This document shows, piece by piece, positions 43,382 to 52,891 of a stretch of DNA of 64,000 bases. Every line of letters begins with the position of its first letter. Position 1 is the stretch's first letter. Under the pieces are notes generated by a model. The model was not told the origin of the DNA and did not search any database. It was given only the letters and a program-made list of their open reading frames with translations. The position numbers and the translations under genes were made by a program. The DNA lies in assembly GCF_013522925.1 (NCBI RefSeq), contig NZ_JAAMQU010000003.1, positions 310,001 through 374,000 of the forward strand. The letters run 5' to 3'. This stretch comes from Pseudomonas japonica. Its GTDB lineage: Bacteria > Pseudomonadota > Gammaproteobacteria > Pseudomonadales > Pseudomonadaceae.

Positions 43382-46300
43382 ATGGATAGCAAGCACCCTG
43401 GTCAGCCACGGCAGTCGGCCACCCACCGCACGTCAGCATTTCCCTTTCGCCCCACCCATCTGAGCCTCGCCCTGCTGGCTACGCTTGGGGCGTTTACCAC
43501 GGCGCCAGCCGCGGCGAGCTGTGGCAGTGGCAGCATCAGCACGGCAGTGACCGAGCCTTGCGTGCTGGAGCGCAACACAAACCTGGTGATTACCAGGCAA
43601 GGCTCGATTGATGTGACAGGCGCTGCGGCGGTGAGCATCGACCACCCTGGCAATGGCACCCACCGTATTTTCAACAGCGGCACCCTGCGCGGTGACCAGG
43701 GGTTGTCGATTGACGGCGCGACCGTCACCGGCGCCGTGCAGAACAACGGCGGCGGGGTGATCGAAAGCCGGATCGGCCCGGGGCTGCTTGTAAAGGGCAG
43801 TACGTTCACGGGAAACATCACCAATGCTGGAACCATTGCGGCCCCAAGCTCCGAATACGCCATCCGCCTCCTGGAAAGTACCCTCAAAGGGTCGCTGAAC
43901 AACTCGGGGCTGGCCAAGAGTGGTATTGCCATTGTCGAAAGCCAGGTGACCGGCGATATCACGAATAGCGAAACCGGCACCATAGAACTGGCAGCCATCT
44001 ACGGGAGCACATTGGAAGGCTCACTGCGCAACGCCGGCGACATCAGCAGTGAGTCCGGCGGGCTGGCTATGGCCAGGACGGTTGTGAACAAGGACATACT
44101 CAATTCCGGCGTAATGGGCGGCTATCTTGGCCTGAGCATCGTATCGAGCGTGGTGCAGGGAAGGGTGGCCAATACCGGCCTGATCAGCGGTACCGCCCAA
44201 GCGCTTTACATGATCCAGGCCACACTGCGCGGTGGGCTCAGCAACAGTGGCGAAATCAGTGGCTACGGCCGGAACGTTATCACCTCCAGCACCCTGGGCG
44301 GGCTGGATAATTCAGGCATTGTGCGAAGCTCCAGTACTGCACTGTTGCTCAACAACGTCTTTGTCCGCGGCAACCTGAACAATACCGGCAGTTTTCTTGC
44401 TTCCAGCGGCGGCCATGCCGGGCTGGAGTTGATCGCCGGTACCGTGACCGGCAACCTGAGCAATTCCGGCACGCTGAATGGCGGTGAGGGCGGCTACGGG
44501 CTGATCATTTCACGGGGCACAGAGATTGAAGGCGACCTGGTCAACAGCGGCTACGCCATTGGTTACCAGGGCATACGCCTGAACGACACAACGATACGCG
44601 GAAGCCTGATCAATACCGGGCGCTTGCTGGGCGGCCTGGCCAGCGGGCAGGCTGGCGGCCAGGGCCTGAGGATGGTCGGCGGCAGTATTGGCGGCGACCT
44701 GGTCAACCGGGGCGCCGTTCAAGGGCGCAAGGACGCGATGGTGCTGTCGGGGGTGCACATCCAAGGCCAGATCATCAACACCGGCTTTCTCATCAGCCCC
44801 AATGCGCTGCGCCTGATCGACACGCAGGTAGACGGCGGCCTGGTGAATGCCGGCACCATCGCCGTGCGCAAAGGCGAGACCGGTTATGCCTTGTCCGTGG
44901 ATGCCGATAGCCGCCTGGACAACCTTTACCTGGCTGGCGACCATGCGCGCTTCGAAGGCGCTGTGTATGCACCGCGCACCACGGCGACGGTTTACAGCAC
45001 CGCCCGCTACGTGCTTGAAGCCGGGGATGATTGGACCATCGATAAACTGGTAAACCGCGGCACCCTGGAGTTGGCCGCGCCAGCCAGCCGCACCGCCACG
45101 CCCGCTACCATCGCCGGCGACTATACCCAGCGAAGCGGCGCGGTGTTGCGCACCGATGTGGCTGACGCCACCCATTACGGCAAGCTGGTGATAAGCGGCA
45201 CCGCGGCGCTGCCCAGCGCGGCACGCATCGACGTTGATGTAACCCATGCCAACCAGCCGTTCAACGTGACGACGCTGCAGGATGTTCTGAGCGCCGGGAC
45301 GCTGAAATCGGATGGCACCTTTGCAGTGACCGGCAACTCCGCGCTCTTTGATTTCAGTGCGCTGAAGGACGGCAACACTGTGGATCTGACGCTCAGCTCG
45401 CGCGCCTCCAATGGTGCCAGCAGGGCGGCGGCCAATGCAGGGCGCGGGGAGCTGGCCAGCGTGGCCAGGGTGCTCGATGGCCAGTTCAACCAGGGCAGCG
45501 GCAGCCCACTCACGCCGTATTTCGTCAGCGCCAGCAGTGAGGCCGAGGTCGCCCACAGCCTGGCGCAAACCCTTCCGCTCGATAATGCCGGGCTGCGTGC
45601 CAGCCAGGCGGCACTGATGGAAATCAGCGACGCGCTGCAACAGCGTTTGTTGCCGACCGGGCAAGGCATCGTGAATTACCAGGGGGTGGCGCAACCCACC
45701 CTGTGGTCACGGCCGTTCAATACCTTGGCCAGCCAAGGCCGCGGCTCGCGCAGCGATAACAGCGGCAAGGTGATCGGCATGGACACCCAGGCAGGCCCAG
45801 GGCGCCGAATCGGCCTGGCCTTCGCCTACGCACGTGGCGACACCGCGGGGGACGGCGCGGGGGGAAGCCAGAACAGCCGGCTGGACCTGTGGCAGTTCAG
45901 TGGTTATAGCGCCTACACCCTGGCACCCGACACGGAGGTCATGCTCTATGCCGGGGCTGGGCACAATTCGGTCGCAGGCGAGCGCAGCCTGAACCTCAGC
46001 GGGCTCAACAGCGATGCAAAGGCCGAGTACGACAGCCTGTTCGCCACCGTCGGCGCAAGCCTGGGCCATGCCTGGCGACTGAGTGACGCCACGCGGGTGA
46101 TCCCGGCCCTGCGCCTCGATTACAACCATATCCGAGACGATGCCTATAACGAAAAAGGCGCGAGTGCCGTGGCGCCGCTGCTGCTGCGAGTGGATGCCAG
46201 AGAAACCGACCAACTGATCGCCGGGCTCGACGGCCGCCTGGAACATGCCTTCACCCCCGACGGTAGCCGCCTGGCGTTAACCGTGGGCGTAGGGTACGAC

Positions 46301-46522
46301 CTGATCAATCAGGACAACACGGCCACTGCCAGCTTCACCGGTGCTCCGGGCCAACGCTTCACCGCCGGCGGCGCCAGCGCCAGCCCGTGGTTACTGCGCG
46401 GCGGGCTGAGCCTGATCACTCCATTGCCACGCGGCGCGGAGCTGTCGGTGAGTTACAGCGCGCAAAGCCGCAGCGACTACGATGCCCAGGCCGCGACCGT
46501 GCAGGTGAATGTACCGTTCTGA
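43382..46522 (+). CDS. Autotransporter (type V) outer-membrane protein
   Basis: A 1046-residue classical autotransporter. An extended signal peptide ends APAAAS near residue 46. The passenger (about 47-750) is a beta-helix built of irregular repeats of the form G-x-L-x-NSG-x-I-x-G (for example GNLSNSGTLNGG, GDLVNSGYAIG, GSLINTGRLLGG). The C-terminal barrel (about 760-1046) starts near QPTLWSRPFNTLASQ and ends VQVNVPF with the terminal Phe read by the BAM machinery. No catalytic triad or RGD-type motif is seen, so an adhesin or aggregation role is more likely than a protease or esterase. AGGG precedes the ATG. It is a single-gene unit. Confidence 0.9.
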   Translation: MDSKHPGQPRQSATHRTSAFPFRPTHLSLALLATLGAFTTAPAAASCGSGSISTAVTEPCVLERNTNLVITRQGSIDVTGAAAVSIDHPGNGTHRIFNSGTLRGDQGLSIDGATVTGAVQNNGGGVIESRIGPGLLVKGSTFTGNITNAGTIAAPSSEYAIRLLESTLKGSLNNSGLAKSGIAIVESQVTGDITNSETGTIELAAIYGSTLEGSLRNAGDISSESGGLAMARTVVNKDILNSGVMGGYLGLSIVSSVVQGRVANTGLISGTAQALYMIQATLRGGLSNSGEISGYGRNVITSSTLGGLDNSGIVRSSSTALLLNNVFVRGNLNNTGSFLASSGGHAGLELIAGTVTGNLSNSGTLNGGEGGYGLIISRGTEIEGDLVNSGYAIGYQGIRLNDTTIRGSLINTGRLLGGLASGQAGGQGLRMVGGSIGGDLVNRGAVQGRKDAMVLSGVHIQGQIINTGFLISPNALRLIDTQVDGGLVNAGTIAVRKGETGYALSVDADSRLDNLYLAGDHARFEGAVYAPRTTATVYSTARYVLEAGDDWTIDKLVNRGTLELAAPASRTATPATIAGDYTQRSGAVLRTDVADATHYGKLVISGTAALPSAARIDVDVTHANQPFNVTTLQDVLSAGTLKSDGTFAVTGNSALFDFSALKDGNTVDLTLSSRASNGASRAAANAGRGELASVARVLDGQFNQGSGSPLTPYFVSASSEAEVAHSLAQTLPLDNAGLRASQAALMEISDALQQRLLPTGQGIVNYQGVAQPTLWSRPFNTLASQGRGSRSDNSGKVIGMDTQAGPGRRIGLAFAYARGDTAGDGAGGSQNSRLDLWQFSGYSAYTLAPDTEVMLYAGAGHNSVAGERSLNLSGLNSDAKAEYDSLFATVGASLGHAWRLSDATRVIPALRLDYNHIRDDAYNEKGASAVAPLLLRVDARETDQLIAGLDGRLEHAFTPDGSRLALTVGVGYDLINQDNTATASFTGAPGQRFTAGGASASPWLLRGGLSLITPLPRGAELSVSYSAQSRSDYDAQAATVQVNVPF

Positions 46523-46636
46523 GGTAACCGCGTGCGTGATTTTCGCGAGCCGTCACCGAAAGGCAGAACCCCGCTTCCCACAGGGTAAGGGGCTCCTACA
46601 GAGCATGCAGGCGGCGGGGAGCCGCTGACCTGCGGC

Positions 46637-47641
46637 TTAATCTTTCTCCAGCCGACGGATCGTTCGAAACCCCACATGCTCGGTGGCCAGGTTGGCTTCC
46701 TGGCGCTCACGTGCCGCGACCCGGTAGCGCATGCAGTAGTTGGACGCACAAATGAACGAGCCGCCTTTGATGACTTGCCGCGGCACCCCAAGGATGGGCG
46801 TGAAGCCGAGCCGGGCGGGGTCACCGTTGGTATGGTTCTGCAGGGTGCCGGTGTACACGTCGGTCGTCCATTCCCAGAGGTTGCCGATCATGTCGAACAG
46901 GCCATACCCATTGGGCGTGAAGCAGCCGACCGGGGCGACGCCCGGGTAGCCGTCGGTGGCGGCGTTATCGAAGGGAAAGATGCCTTGCCAGTAGTTCGCG
47001 GTGGGCTTGCCCTGGGCATCCACCGGCGCAAGCGCGCCTTGCTCGCCGTCGCGCCCGCCTCGGGCGGCATACTCCCATTCGGCCTCGGTGGGCAGCTCAT
47101 TACCCAGCCAATGGGCGTAGGCTTCGGCGTCCTCCAGCGTCACCAGCGCTACGGGCTGATTGGCGGACACCGGCTTGGCCTGAGCCGGCCCGGCGGGCTG
47201 ACGCCAGCTGGCCCCGGCTACGAAATGCCACCACGGCATGGACTGCTCGCTCAGTTGCGCCTGGGTCGGCACCTGAAACAGCGCGGCGCCGCCGGTGCGT
47301 TCGGCCTCCGTGACGTAGCCGGTGGCCGCCACGAACGCCGCGAACTGGGCCTGGCTCACCTCAGTACGGTCGATCATGAAGCTCCCGACCTCGGCCGTGC
47401 CCAGCATCACTTCATCCGGGTAACCCTGCTGGCTGCCGGGCCGGTAGACGCCACCCTCGATTCGTTGCATGCCGGCCAGCGGGTTGGCCGGCCAGCCTGC
47501 GGGAATACCGTTGTAGCGCGAGCAACCCTGCGGCGCACCCAAGGGCGCGTCGCTCGACGGTAGCTGCCGCAGGCCGAGCAGCGCCCCCACCAGCGCGACC
47601 GCCAGCAGCCCGGCCAGCGCTGCGTGCCTCGCTCGGGTCAT
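46637..47641 (-). CDS. Formylglycine-generating enzyme (sulfatase-modifying factor)
   Basis: Oxidises the active-site Cys of type I sulfatases to formylglycine using oxygen. The 334-residue FGE-sulfatase domain has IDRTEVSQAQFAAFV, LPTEAEWEYAARGG, NGYGLFDMIGNLWEWTTD and GGSFICASNYCMRYRVAAR. Cys298 and Cys303 in the last block match the catalytic copper-binding pair of authentic FGE, so it is probably active rather than a decayed relative. An N-terminal hydrophobic segment (LLAVALVGALLGL) indicates an inner-membrane anchor or signal. Its ATG overlaps the stop of the arylsulfatase gene (ATGA), its evident substrate. Confidence 0.9.
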   Translation of the reverse strand: MTRARHAALAGLLAVALVGALLGLRQLPSSDAPLGAPQGCSRYNGIPAGWPANPLAGMQRIEGGVYRPGSQQGYPDEVMLGTAEVGSFMIDRTEVSQAQFAAFVAATGYVTEAERTGGAALFQVPTQAQLSEQSMPWWHFVAGASWRQPAGPAQAKPVSANQPVALVTLEDAEAYAHWLGNELPTEAEWEYAARGGRDGEQGALAPVDAQGKPTANYWQGIFPFDNAATDGYPGVAPVGCFTPNGYGLFDMIGNLWEWTTDVYTGTLQNHTNGDPARLGFTPILGVPRQVIKGGSFICASNYCMRYRVAARERQEANLATEHVGFRTIRRLEKD

Positions 47642-49323
47642 GGCGCCGTGGCTGCCGCCGGTGGCACCACTACACCCACCTGGCGCGCGTAGGCTTGCCA
47701 GGCAAGGCGCAGCCGTTGAAGCGTTTCAGGCTGGCTGGCAGCCAGGTCATTGCGCTCGCCGCGGTCCTTGGCCATGTCGAACAGCTGCCAGTTCAATGGT
47801 TGCGGAGCGCCGCCGAACCCGGGCTGCGGGCGCATCCCCAGCAGCTTGAGGTTGCCCTCACGGTAGTAGAGGTTGCCGAAGAGCTCACCGGCCAGCACGG
47901 GCGCCTCGCCGTGGGGCGCACCTTGGCCTTCGAGCATGGGCAGCATGCTCTTGCCAGTAATCGGATGCTTGGGCTGGCCTTGATAGCTGCTGCCCGGGTC
48001 GCCCATATGGGCAAGCGCCAGGAACGTCGGTGCCAGGTCATCGACGCGAGCGATACCGCGCTCCATGCCCTGGCGACGCAACGCCGCAGGCAGCTGCACG
48101 ATCGCCGGCACGCTGATACCGCCCTCGGCGGTGGTGCCTTTGAACAGGTGGAAGGGCGCCGCGCTCACCTCAGCCCAGCGCACGCCGTAATCAATCTGCG
48201 AGCCTGGCTTGCCCAGGTTGGCCAGGCTGTTGTCAGTGTGTGGGCCTCGTGGATAGAACTGTTCGTGGCGCTCGGCGGCCGCGCCGTTATCAGACATGAA
48301 CAGGATCAGCGTGTTGTCCAATTGCCCACTCTGTTTGAGGTAATCGAGCAACCGCCCCACGTTATGATCGAGGTTGTCGACCATGGCCGCATACACTTCC
48401 ATCTTGCGCGCTTCAATCGCCTTGCCTTGCGCATCGAGCTGCTCCCAGGCAGGCAATTGGGGGTTGGCAGGAAGCGGCTGTGCCGGCTCGAAATCCTGCG
48501 GCAGGATACCTAGCTGCTTTTGCCGCTCGATCCGCGCCAGGCGCACCGGGTCGTAACCCTGGTCATAGCGGCCACGGTATTTTTCAAGGTAGGCAGCCGG
48601 CGCTTGCAGTGGCCAGTGAGGCGAGGTGAAGGCCGCGTAGGCGAAGAAGGGTTTGCCATTCTTTTCACCCGCCTGGAGGTAGCTGATCAGCTTGTCGGTG
48701 TAGAAATCAGTGGAATAGAAGTCATCCGGCAGCTCGGCGGGCTTGCCGTCCTCGCGGTAGTGCACCTGCTCGATTTTGGTGGGGTCCACGTTGGCGGGCT
48801 TGAAGTGTGATGCGCCGCCTTCGAGCAGGGTGAACGAATGCTCGAAACCGCGGGCGTCCGGCCCTTGGCCTGGCTCCAGGCCCAAATGCCATTTGCCGAC
48901 CATCTGGGTGCTGTAGCCGCCGTCTTTGAGCAGTTGCGCGATAGAGTGGGACTGCTGATTGAGGTACCCCTCATAGCCCGGCTTGCCTTGCTGGAAGGGC
49001 AACAGCCCCTCGGCCATGCTGCCGAGGCCCGCCAGGTGATTGTCGGTGCCGGACATCAGCATCGAACGGGTGGGCGAGCACGTGGGCGCGGCGTACATGT
49101 TAGTGAGCACCAGTCCCTGCTTGGCCAGGGCGTCGAGGTTGGGCGTATGGATCTCACCGCCGAAGGCACCCAGGTCGGAATAGCCCAGGTCATCGGCCAG
49201 TATCAGTAGAATATTGGGCCGCGTATCGGGGCGTTCGCTGGCGGTGACAGAGAGCGTGGGGCAAGTCGCGACAAACAGCAGGCTCAGCGCGAATCGCTGC
49301 CACGCAGTGCGGGATTGGGTCAT
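47638..49323 (-). CDS. Exported arylsulfatase, Cys-type
   Basis: Hydrolyses aryl or alkyl sulfate esters. The 561-residue protein has a signal peptide (FALSLLFVATCPTLSVTAS), metal residues in LLILADDLGYSD, and CSPTR at 82-86, the CxPxR signature whose Cys is converted to formylglycine. Further matches are GKWHLGL and FMSDNGA, and the length is normal. The P. aeruginosa enzyme AtsA is cytosolic, so export here is a difference. The ATG at 49323 follows GGAG; an upstream ATG-containing extension to 49374 is not needed. It is third in a minus-strand operon with DUF1302 and DUF1329 upstream and FGE downstream. Confidence 0.9.
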   Translation of the reverse strand: MTQSRTAWQRFALSLLFVATCPTLSVTASERPDTRPNILLILADDLGYSDLGAFGGEIHTPNLDALAKQGLVLTNMYAAPTCSPTRSMLMSGTDNHLAGLGSMAEGLLPFQQGKPGYEGYLNQQSHSIAQLLKDGGYSTQMVGKWHLGLEPGQGPDARGFEHSFTLLEGGASHFKPANVDPTKIEQVHYREDGKPAELPDDFYSTDFYTDKLISYLQAGEKNGKPFFAYAAFTSPHWPLQAPAAYLEKYRGRYDQGYDPVRLARIERQKQLGILPQDFEPAQPLPANPQLPAWEQLDAQGKAIEARKMEVYAAMVDNLDHNVGRLLDYLKQSGQLDNTLILFMSDNGAAAERHEQFYPRGPHTDNSLANLGKPGSQIDYGVRWAEVSAAPFHLFKGTTAEGGISVPAIVQLPAALRRQGMERGIARVDDLAPTFLALAHMGDPGSSYQGQPKHPITGKSMLPMLEGQGAPHGEAPVLAGELFGNLYYREGNLKLLGMRPQPGFGGAPQPLNWQLFDMAKDRGERNDLAASQPETLQRLRLAWQAYARQVGVVVPPAAATAP

Positions 49324-49402
49324 GAAAAGCTCCGGATGAATGACTGAAGGCAGGCGAGGGCGGCCACGGCACACGACAGGCGCGCAGCGGCCGCTTCAAT
49401 GC

Positions 49403-50776
49403 TCAGCGAACGCCTTGCCCGGCCATGGCGGCGGGCGAAAACTCCGACGCGTTGTACTGGTCGACCACCTTGTATTGCGAAGGCAGGCCGGCGTACACGT
49501 TCTGGATAAACCAGGCGCCGGACGTCAGGTCATAGAAGCCCGAAGACAGCTGCGCCTGGGCGGGAATGTCCGGCATGTCCGCAGGCAAAGACCACAGAGT
49601 CTTGGCCAGGTGGCCGTCCGCATCCCAGCGGTCGGCGAGCAGCGCCTGCCAGGTGTCTTCATCCAGGTAGTAACGGCCCTTGGGCAGCTGGTGCCGCTTG
49701 CCCGGGGCCAGGTCGGCATCGATCACCCATACCCGGTGCAGCTCCCAACGCACGTAGTCGGGGTTGAGGTGATGGGCGCCCAGCAGGTCTTCAGGCTTGG
49801 CGGCAGCCTGGAACTTGTTGGTGTTGTAGGGGATGTACATCTCCTTCTTGCCCACCAGCTTCCAGTTGAAGCGGTCGATCCGGCCGGCGAACACGCTCAG
49901 TTCGTCAAAGCTCATCACCCCGGCGGTAGCGGGCGTGGGCGTATCGCAGCAGGCATTGGGGAGCTTGCGCACGCGGCGCTGGCCTGTCAGGTACACATGG
50001 GCCGCGGACTTTTCAGCATCGATGTTGGTGTGGCCGATGATCTGCTCGCCGGCCCGGATGGGTGGCCCGGCGTTGACCATGCGGAACAGCCAGTACTCGC
50101 CCTCGAAGGTCTCCGGGCTGCCGTTGGAGAAGTAGTAGGGCATCTGCTGGATGGCATTGCCGTCCGTGGTCATCACGGGCTTGCCATCGGCGGTGATCAG
50201 GTAGTGGCGGAAGTGCATTTCCAGCGCCGTACCGCGCCAGTTCAGCAGGTGGTTCCAGATGGCCTCGGCGCCGTTCTGCGGGATCGGGAACGGGATGCCC
50301 CCGTAGGCGCCTTTGGGCACCGGGCCACTTTCACTCTCGGCCATGGACGCGCGGGTCGCGTTCTTGAAGGTGTTGTCGTACACCCACTGAGGCGCCGCTG
50401 CGGTGCGGTGAGTGGGGTATACGTCGATACGGTAGGTATCCGGGAAGCGCTTGAACATCTCCTTGCTGCCGTCGCTCACCTTGTCGGCATATTGGGCGAG
50501 GTTCTTGGCGGTGATGCTGAACAGCGGCTTTTCGGCGGCGAAGGGGTCGAGCCGTTTGCCGCCCGGCTTGTAGGCCGGGTCCACATGGGTGTCACCGCCG
50601 GTCCAGGCCGGGATGCTGCCGTCGGCGTTGCCGGCGCGCTCCGCACCCATCGGGGTAAGGGTACTGTTGAGCTTGGCGGCGTCTGCGGCGGAGGCGGCCA
50701 CACCGAGCGGCGCGTGGAGCACCCAGGCGCTCAACATGGCCAGGCTGAGGGTCTTCAGGGTCGTCTGGAGGGTCAT
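49403..50776 (-). CDS. DUF1329 family periplasmic protein
   Basis: A 457-residue exported protein (signal peptide LSLAMLSAWVLHAPLGVAASA). The family features are LNSTLTPMGAERAGNADGSIPAWTGG just after cleavage and, later, WNHLLNWRG, GQRRVRKLPNACCDTP and RYYLDEDTWQALLADRWD. DUF1329 proteins are thought to have a LolA/LolB-like fold and almost always accompany DUF1302, suggesting movement of a hydrophobic compound through the periplasm. It starts nine bases after the DUF1302 stop, with AAGGG before the ATG, and lies 79 bases upstream of the sulfatase. Confidence 0.87.
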   Translation of the reverse strand: MTLQTTLKTLSLAMLSAWVLHAPLGVAASAADAAKLNSTLTPMGAERAGNADGSIPAWTGGDTHVDPAYKPGGKRLDPFAAEKPLFSITAKNLAQYADKVSDGSKEMFKRFPDTYRIDVYPTHRTAAAPQWVYDNTFKNATRASMAESESGPVPKGAYGGIPFPIPQNGAEAIWNHLLNWRGTALEMHFRHYLITADGKPVMTTDGNAIQQMPYYFSNGSPETFEGEYWLFRMVNAGPPIRAGEQIIGHTNIDAEKSAAHVYLTGQRRVRKLPNACCDTPTPATAGVMSFDELSVFAGRIDRFNWKLVGKKEMYIPYNTNKFQAAAKPEDLLGAHHLNPDYVRWELHRVWVIDADLAPGKRHQLPKGRYYLDEDTWQALLADRWDADGHLAKTLWSLPADMPDIPAQAQLSSGFYDLTSGAWFIQNVYAGLPSQYKVVDQYNASEFSPAAMAGQGVR

Positions 50777-50785
50777 GGGCAGCCC

Positions 50786-52483
50786 TTAGTAGGTCGTTTT
50801 AACGGAGAAGGCCAGGTAGTCCCGGTCCTTCAGCGATTGCAGGTAATTGAACTGCGACGTGGCGTTCAGGTTGGTGTCTTCGGGGCCGTAGTAGTGGGTG
50901 TAGGTGAGCCCGAATGTGACGCGGTCCATATAGGTGGCGGTGACGCCGATGTTCATGTCGCCGCCGTTGTCGGTTCCGAAGCTGCTCACCACCGAGGACT
51001 TGCCCAGCGGGAAGTAGCTCGCCCCCATGGGTACGCTTACATCGATGCCAGGGAACAGCTGGCGGTAGGTGGGGGTGTAGACAAAGCGCAACCCCAGGCC
51101 GTCATCGGTGGCGCCGGGGTCCAGCGCCGAACGGTTTTTGGTCACGCTCAGCAGGTGGTTCCAGGCGACCTCTGCAGCCAGGCTGCTTTCTTCGGCGATG
51201 AACGACGGGCCAAGCGAGGCGAGCACGTTGAGGTTGATGTGCGCGGTGCGCCCTACGGCGTACAGCGGATGGTCACTGTTGTCCGCGCCACTGCCGGCGA
51301 TCACCGTCTGGCCGTTGGACACCAGCGGCATGTTCCAGCGCAGAGACGCTTCGCCGGCAAAGCTGTACTCATCCACCGTGGTGGCGAAGCTGGCGCCCAG
51401 TGCGCGGATGTCTTCGGGGTACACCCAGTAGTAATCGCCCACCTGGCCGGTGGCGAAGTTCGGCCCGGTGGCGCTGCTGCGCAGGTACAGCTTGGGGCTT
51501 TTGTCGTGGTACTGGATGGCGTACAGGCCGTAGTCCACCGACTCCCCGGCAAAGCGCAGCTGCAAGCCGCCCTGGCCGGTATCGCGGGCATCCTTGTCCT
51601 TGCCATGGAAGAACGCCGCCGGGCTGTCGGCGCTGCCACCCAGCGCGGAGGGGAAGGGCGCGCCCACGATCAGCCGCTCGTTGCCTTCGCCAATGGTGTC
51701 ACTGCTGGAAAAGTAACTGCCCGCGCCAGGCAAGCGGTTTTCTTCCCACTCCAGTTGATAGAACGCGCCCAGCGAGATGTCATCGGTGAGCTGGAAAGTG
51801 CCGGACAGTTGATTGACCGGGCGGGTGATTTCCTTGAACTGGGTATTGGGCACCGACTGTGCCTTCACGATATCGACCGGGGCCATGCCGCCGGCAATGC
51901 CGTTGGCGCCGAAAAACAGGCTTTCACCCCAGATCAGTCCGTGGCGGCCGGCGCGTACCGACACTGCCTTGTCACTCAACTGGCCGTTCCAGTACACAAA
52001 CGCGTCCAGTACCTCGGCATCACCGCCGTGCAGGTGGCGGGTATCGTCTGTGAATTCGTCATAGCCCACGGAACGGGCGTTGGCACGGCTCGCATCGTTG
52101 TTGTCGTTGTCGCCCTGGTACACCGTGTCGTACCAACCCGCCGCGCTCACACGCGCACCCACCTGGCGGTAGGCCAGGTCCAGCTCCGAGAGAATATCCA
52201 GGCGGTTGGAGATCAGCCCCTTGCCGAAGGCCCGGTCGCCGTCGTCCTGGTTCAAGGCGGTCTGCCCCGAGGTCAGCTTGTTGCTTGGGCTTTTGGTCCG
52301 CCATGCGTTGCTGTATTTGAAGGTGTTGTCCCAGCGAAGCTTGATGTCGGATTCGCCCGTGTCGATTTCCATCGCCTGAGCAAGGGGTGCCGACAGTAGC
52401 ACCGCCGCCACCAACGCCATTTTGTGTGAGCCGTGCCGCATCCGCAGGGCGCGCCTTGGCCGGTTGATCGAGCAACCTGTCAT
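50786..52483 (-). CDS. DUF1302 family outer-membrane protein
   Basis: A 565-residue protein with a basic N-terminus and hydrophobic leader (MALVAAVLLSAPLAQAM). It is followed by alternating amphipathic strands rich in Tyr, Trp and Gly, ending with an aromatic residue (FSVKTTY), as expected for an outer-membrane beta-barrel. Family blocks include LRWDNTFKYSNAWR, AYRQVGARVSAAGWYD, VRAGRHGLIWGESLFFGANG and YYWVYPEDIRALGASF. It is first in the operon with DUF1329, arylsulfatase and FGE. The function is unproven; a channel for hydrophobic substrates is the usual suggestion. Confidence 0.85.
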   Translation of the reverse strand: MTGCSINRPRRALRMRHGSHKMALVAAVLLSAPLAQAMEIDTGESDIKLRWDNTFKYSNAWRTKSPSNKLTSGQTALNQDDGDRAFGKGLISNRLDILSELDLAYRQVGARVSAAGWYDTVYQGDNDNNDASRANARSVGYDEFTDDTRHLHGGDAEVLDAFVYWNGQLSDKAVSVRAGRHGLIWGESLFFGANGIAGGMAPVDIVKAQSVPNTQFKEITRPVNQLSGTFQLTDDISLGAFYQLEWEENRLPGAGSYFSSSDTIGEGNERLIVGAPFPSALGGSADSPAAFFHGKDKDARDTGQGGLQLRFAGESVDYGLYAIQYHDKSPKLYLRSSATGPNFATGQVGDYYWVYPEDIRALGASFATTVDEYSFAGEASLRWNMPLVSNGQTVIAGSGADNSDHPLYAVGRTAHINLNVLASLGPSFIAEESSLAAEVAWNHLLSVTKNRSALDPGATDDGLGLRFVYTPTYRQLFPGIDVSVPMGASYFPLGKSSVVSSFGTDNGGDMNIGVTATYMDRVTFGLTYTHYYGPEDTNLNATSQFNYLQSLKDRDYLAFSVKTTY

Positions 52484-52891
52484 AGGGTGAACCTCTTGTT
52501 GTTGTGAATTATTGCGAGGTGCCAGGGCGGCGCGGCGAAAGCTCGCAGGTGTCGGCCTGGGGAAGATAGCGGTCGGGCAGTAAGGGTGCGGGGGCGTTCG
52601 AAAAGCTCATTCCAATCCCTCGGGTTCTTGTTTTTATGGCAATGCATGCGGGGCATTTTTGTGAGCGAAGCCTGCCACCGGGTTACGGATTTTTACTAAT
52701 CGCGTGACCGGATAAGACGTATGGCCAAATTCGATACCCAAGTGAAATCAGGCTGGAACAGCCGAGATAAGAGCGGCTCAGGCCAAATTCCTGTGGATCC
52801 ACGGATGACTGCGTATTCGAATCTGCCTTGACTTCAACGGTAGTAATGGCTTTCTATGGATCCATACAACTACAAGAACCCGGAGAGCCTC
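52484..52891. promoter_or_regulatory. 408-base divergent region with two VanR-type operators
   Basis: No gene is seen here. GTGGATCCAC (52793-52802) and TATGGATCCATA (52855-52866) are perfect palindromes sharing the GGATCC core, with centres 63 bases apart (six helical turns). As I recall, Caulobacter VanR binds a similar GGATCC-centred palindrome. TTGACT at 52828-52833 is a likely -35 element lying between the two sites, so a dimer at the downstream site would cover the -10 region. The left half holds the promoter side of the DUF1302 operon; I see no clear element there. Confidence 0.6.

Noticed and set aside
46560..46625. REP-like sequence between the autotransporter and FGE genes
   Set aside because: It contains GGCTCCTACAG, as in Pseudomonas REP ends, but the rest does not match and only one degenerate copy is present.
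49340..52399. Very long open frame antisense to DUF1329 and DUF1302 (about 1000 codons)
   Set aside because: It mirrors real genes with strong family matches on the other strand; its translation has Val/Gly/His-rich composition typical of antisense frames in GC-rich DNA.
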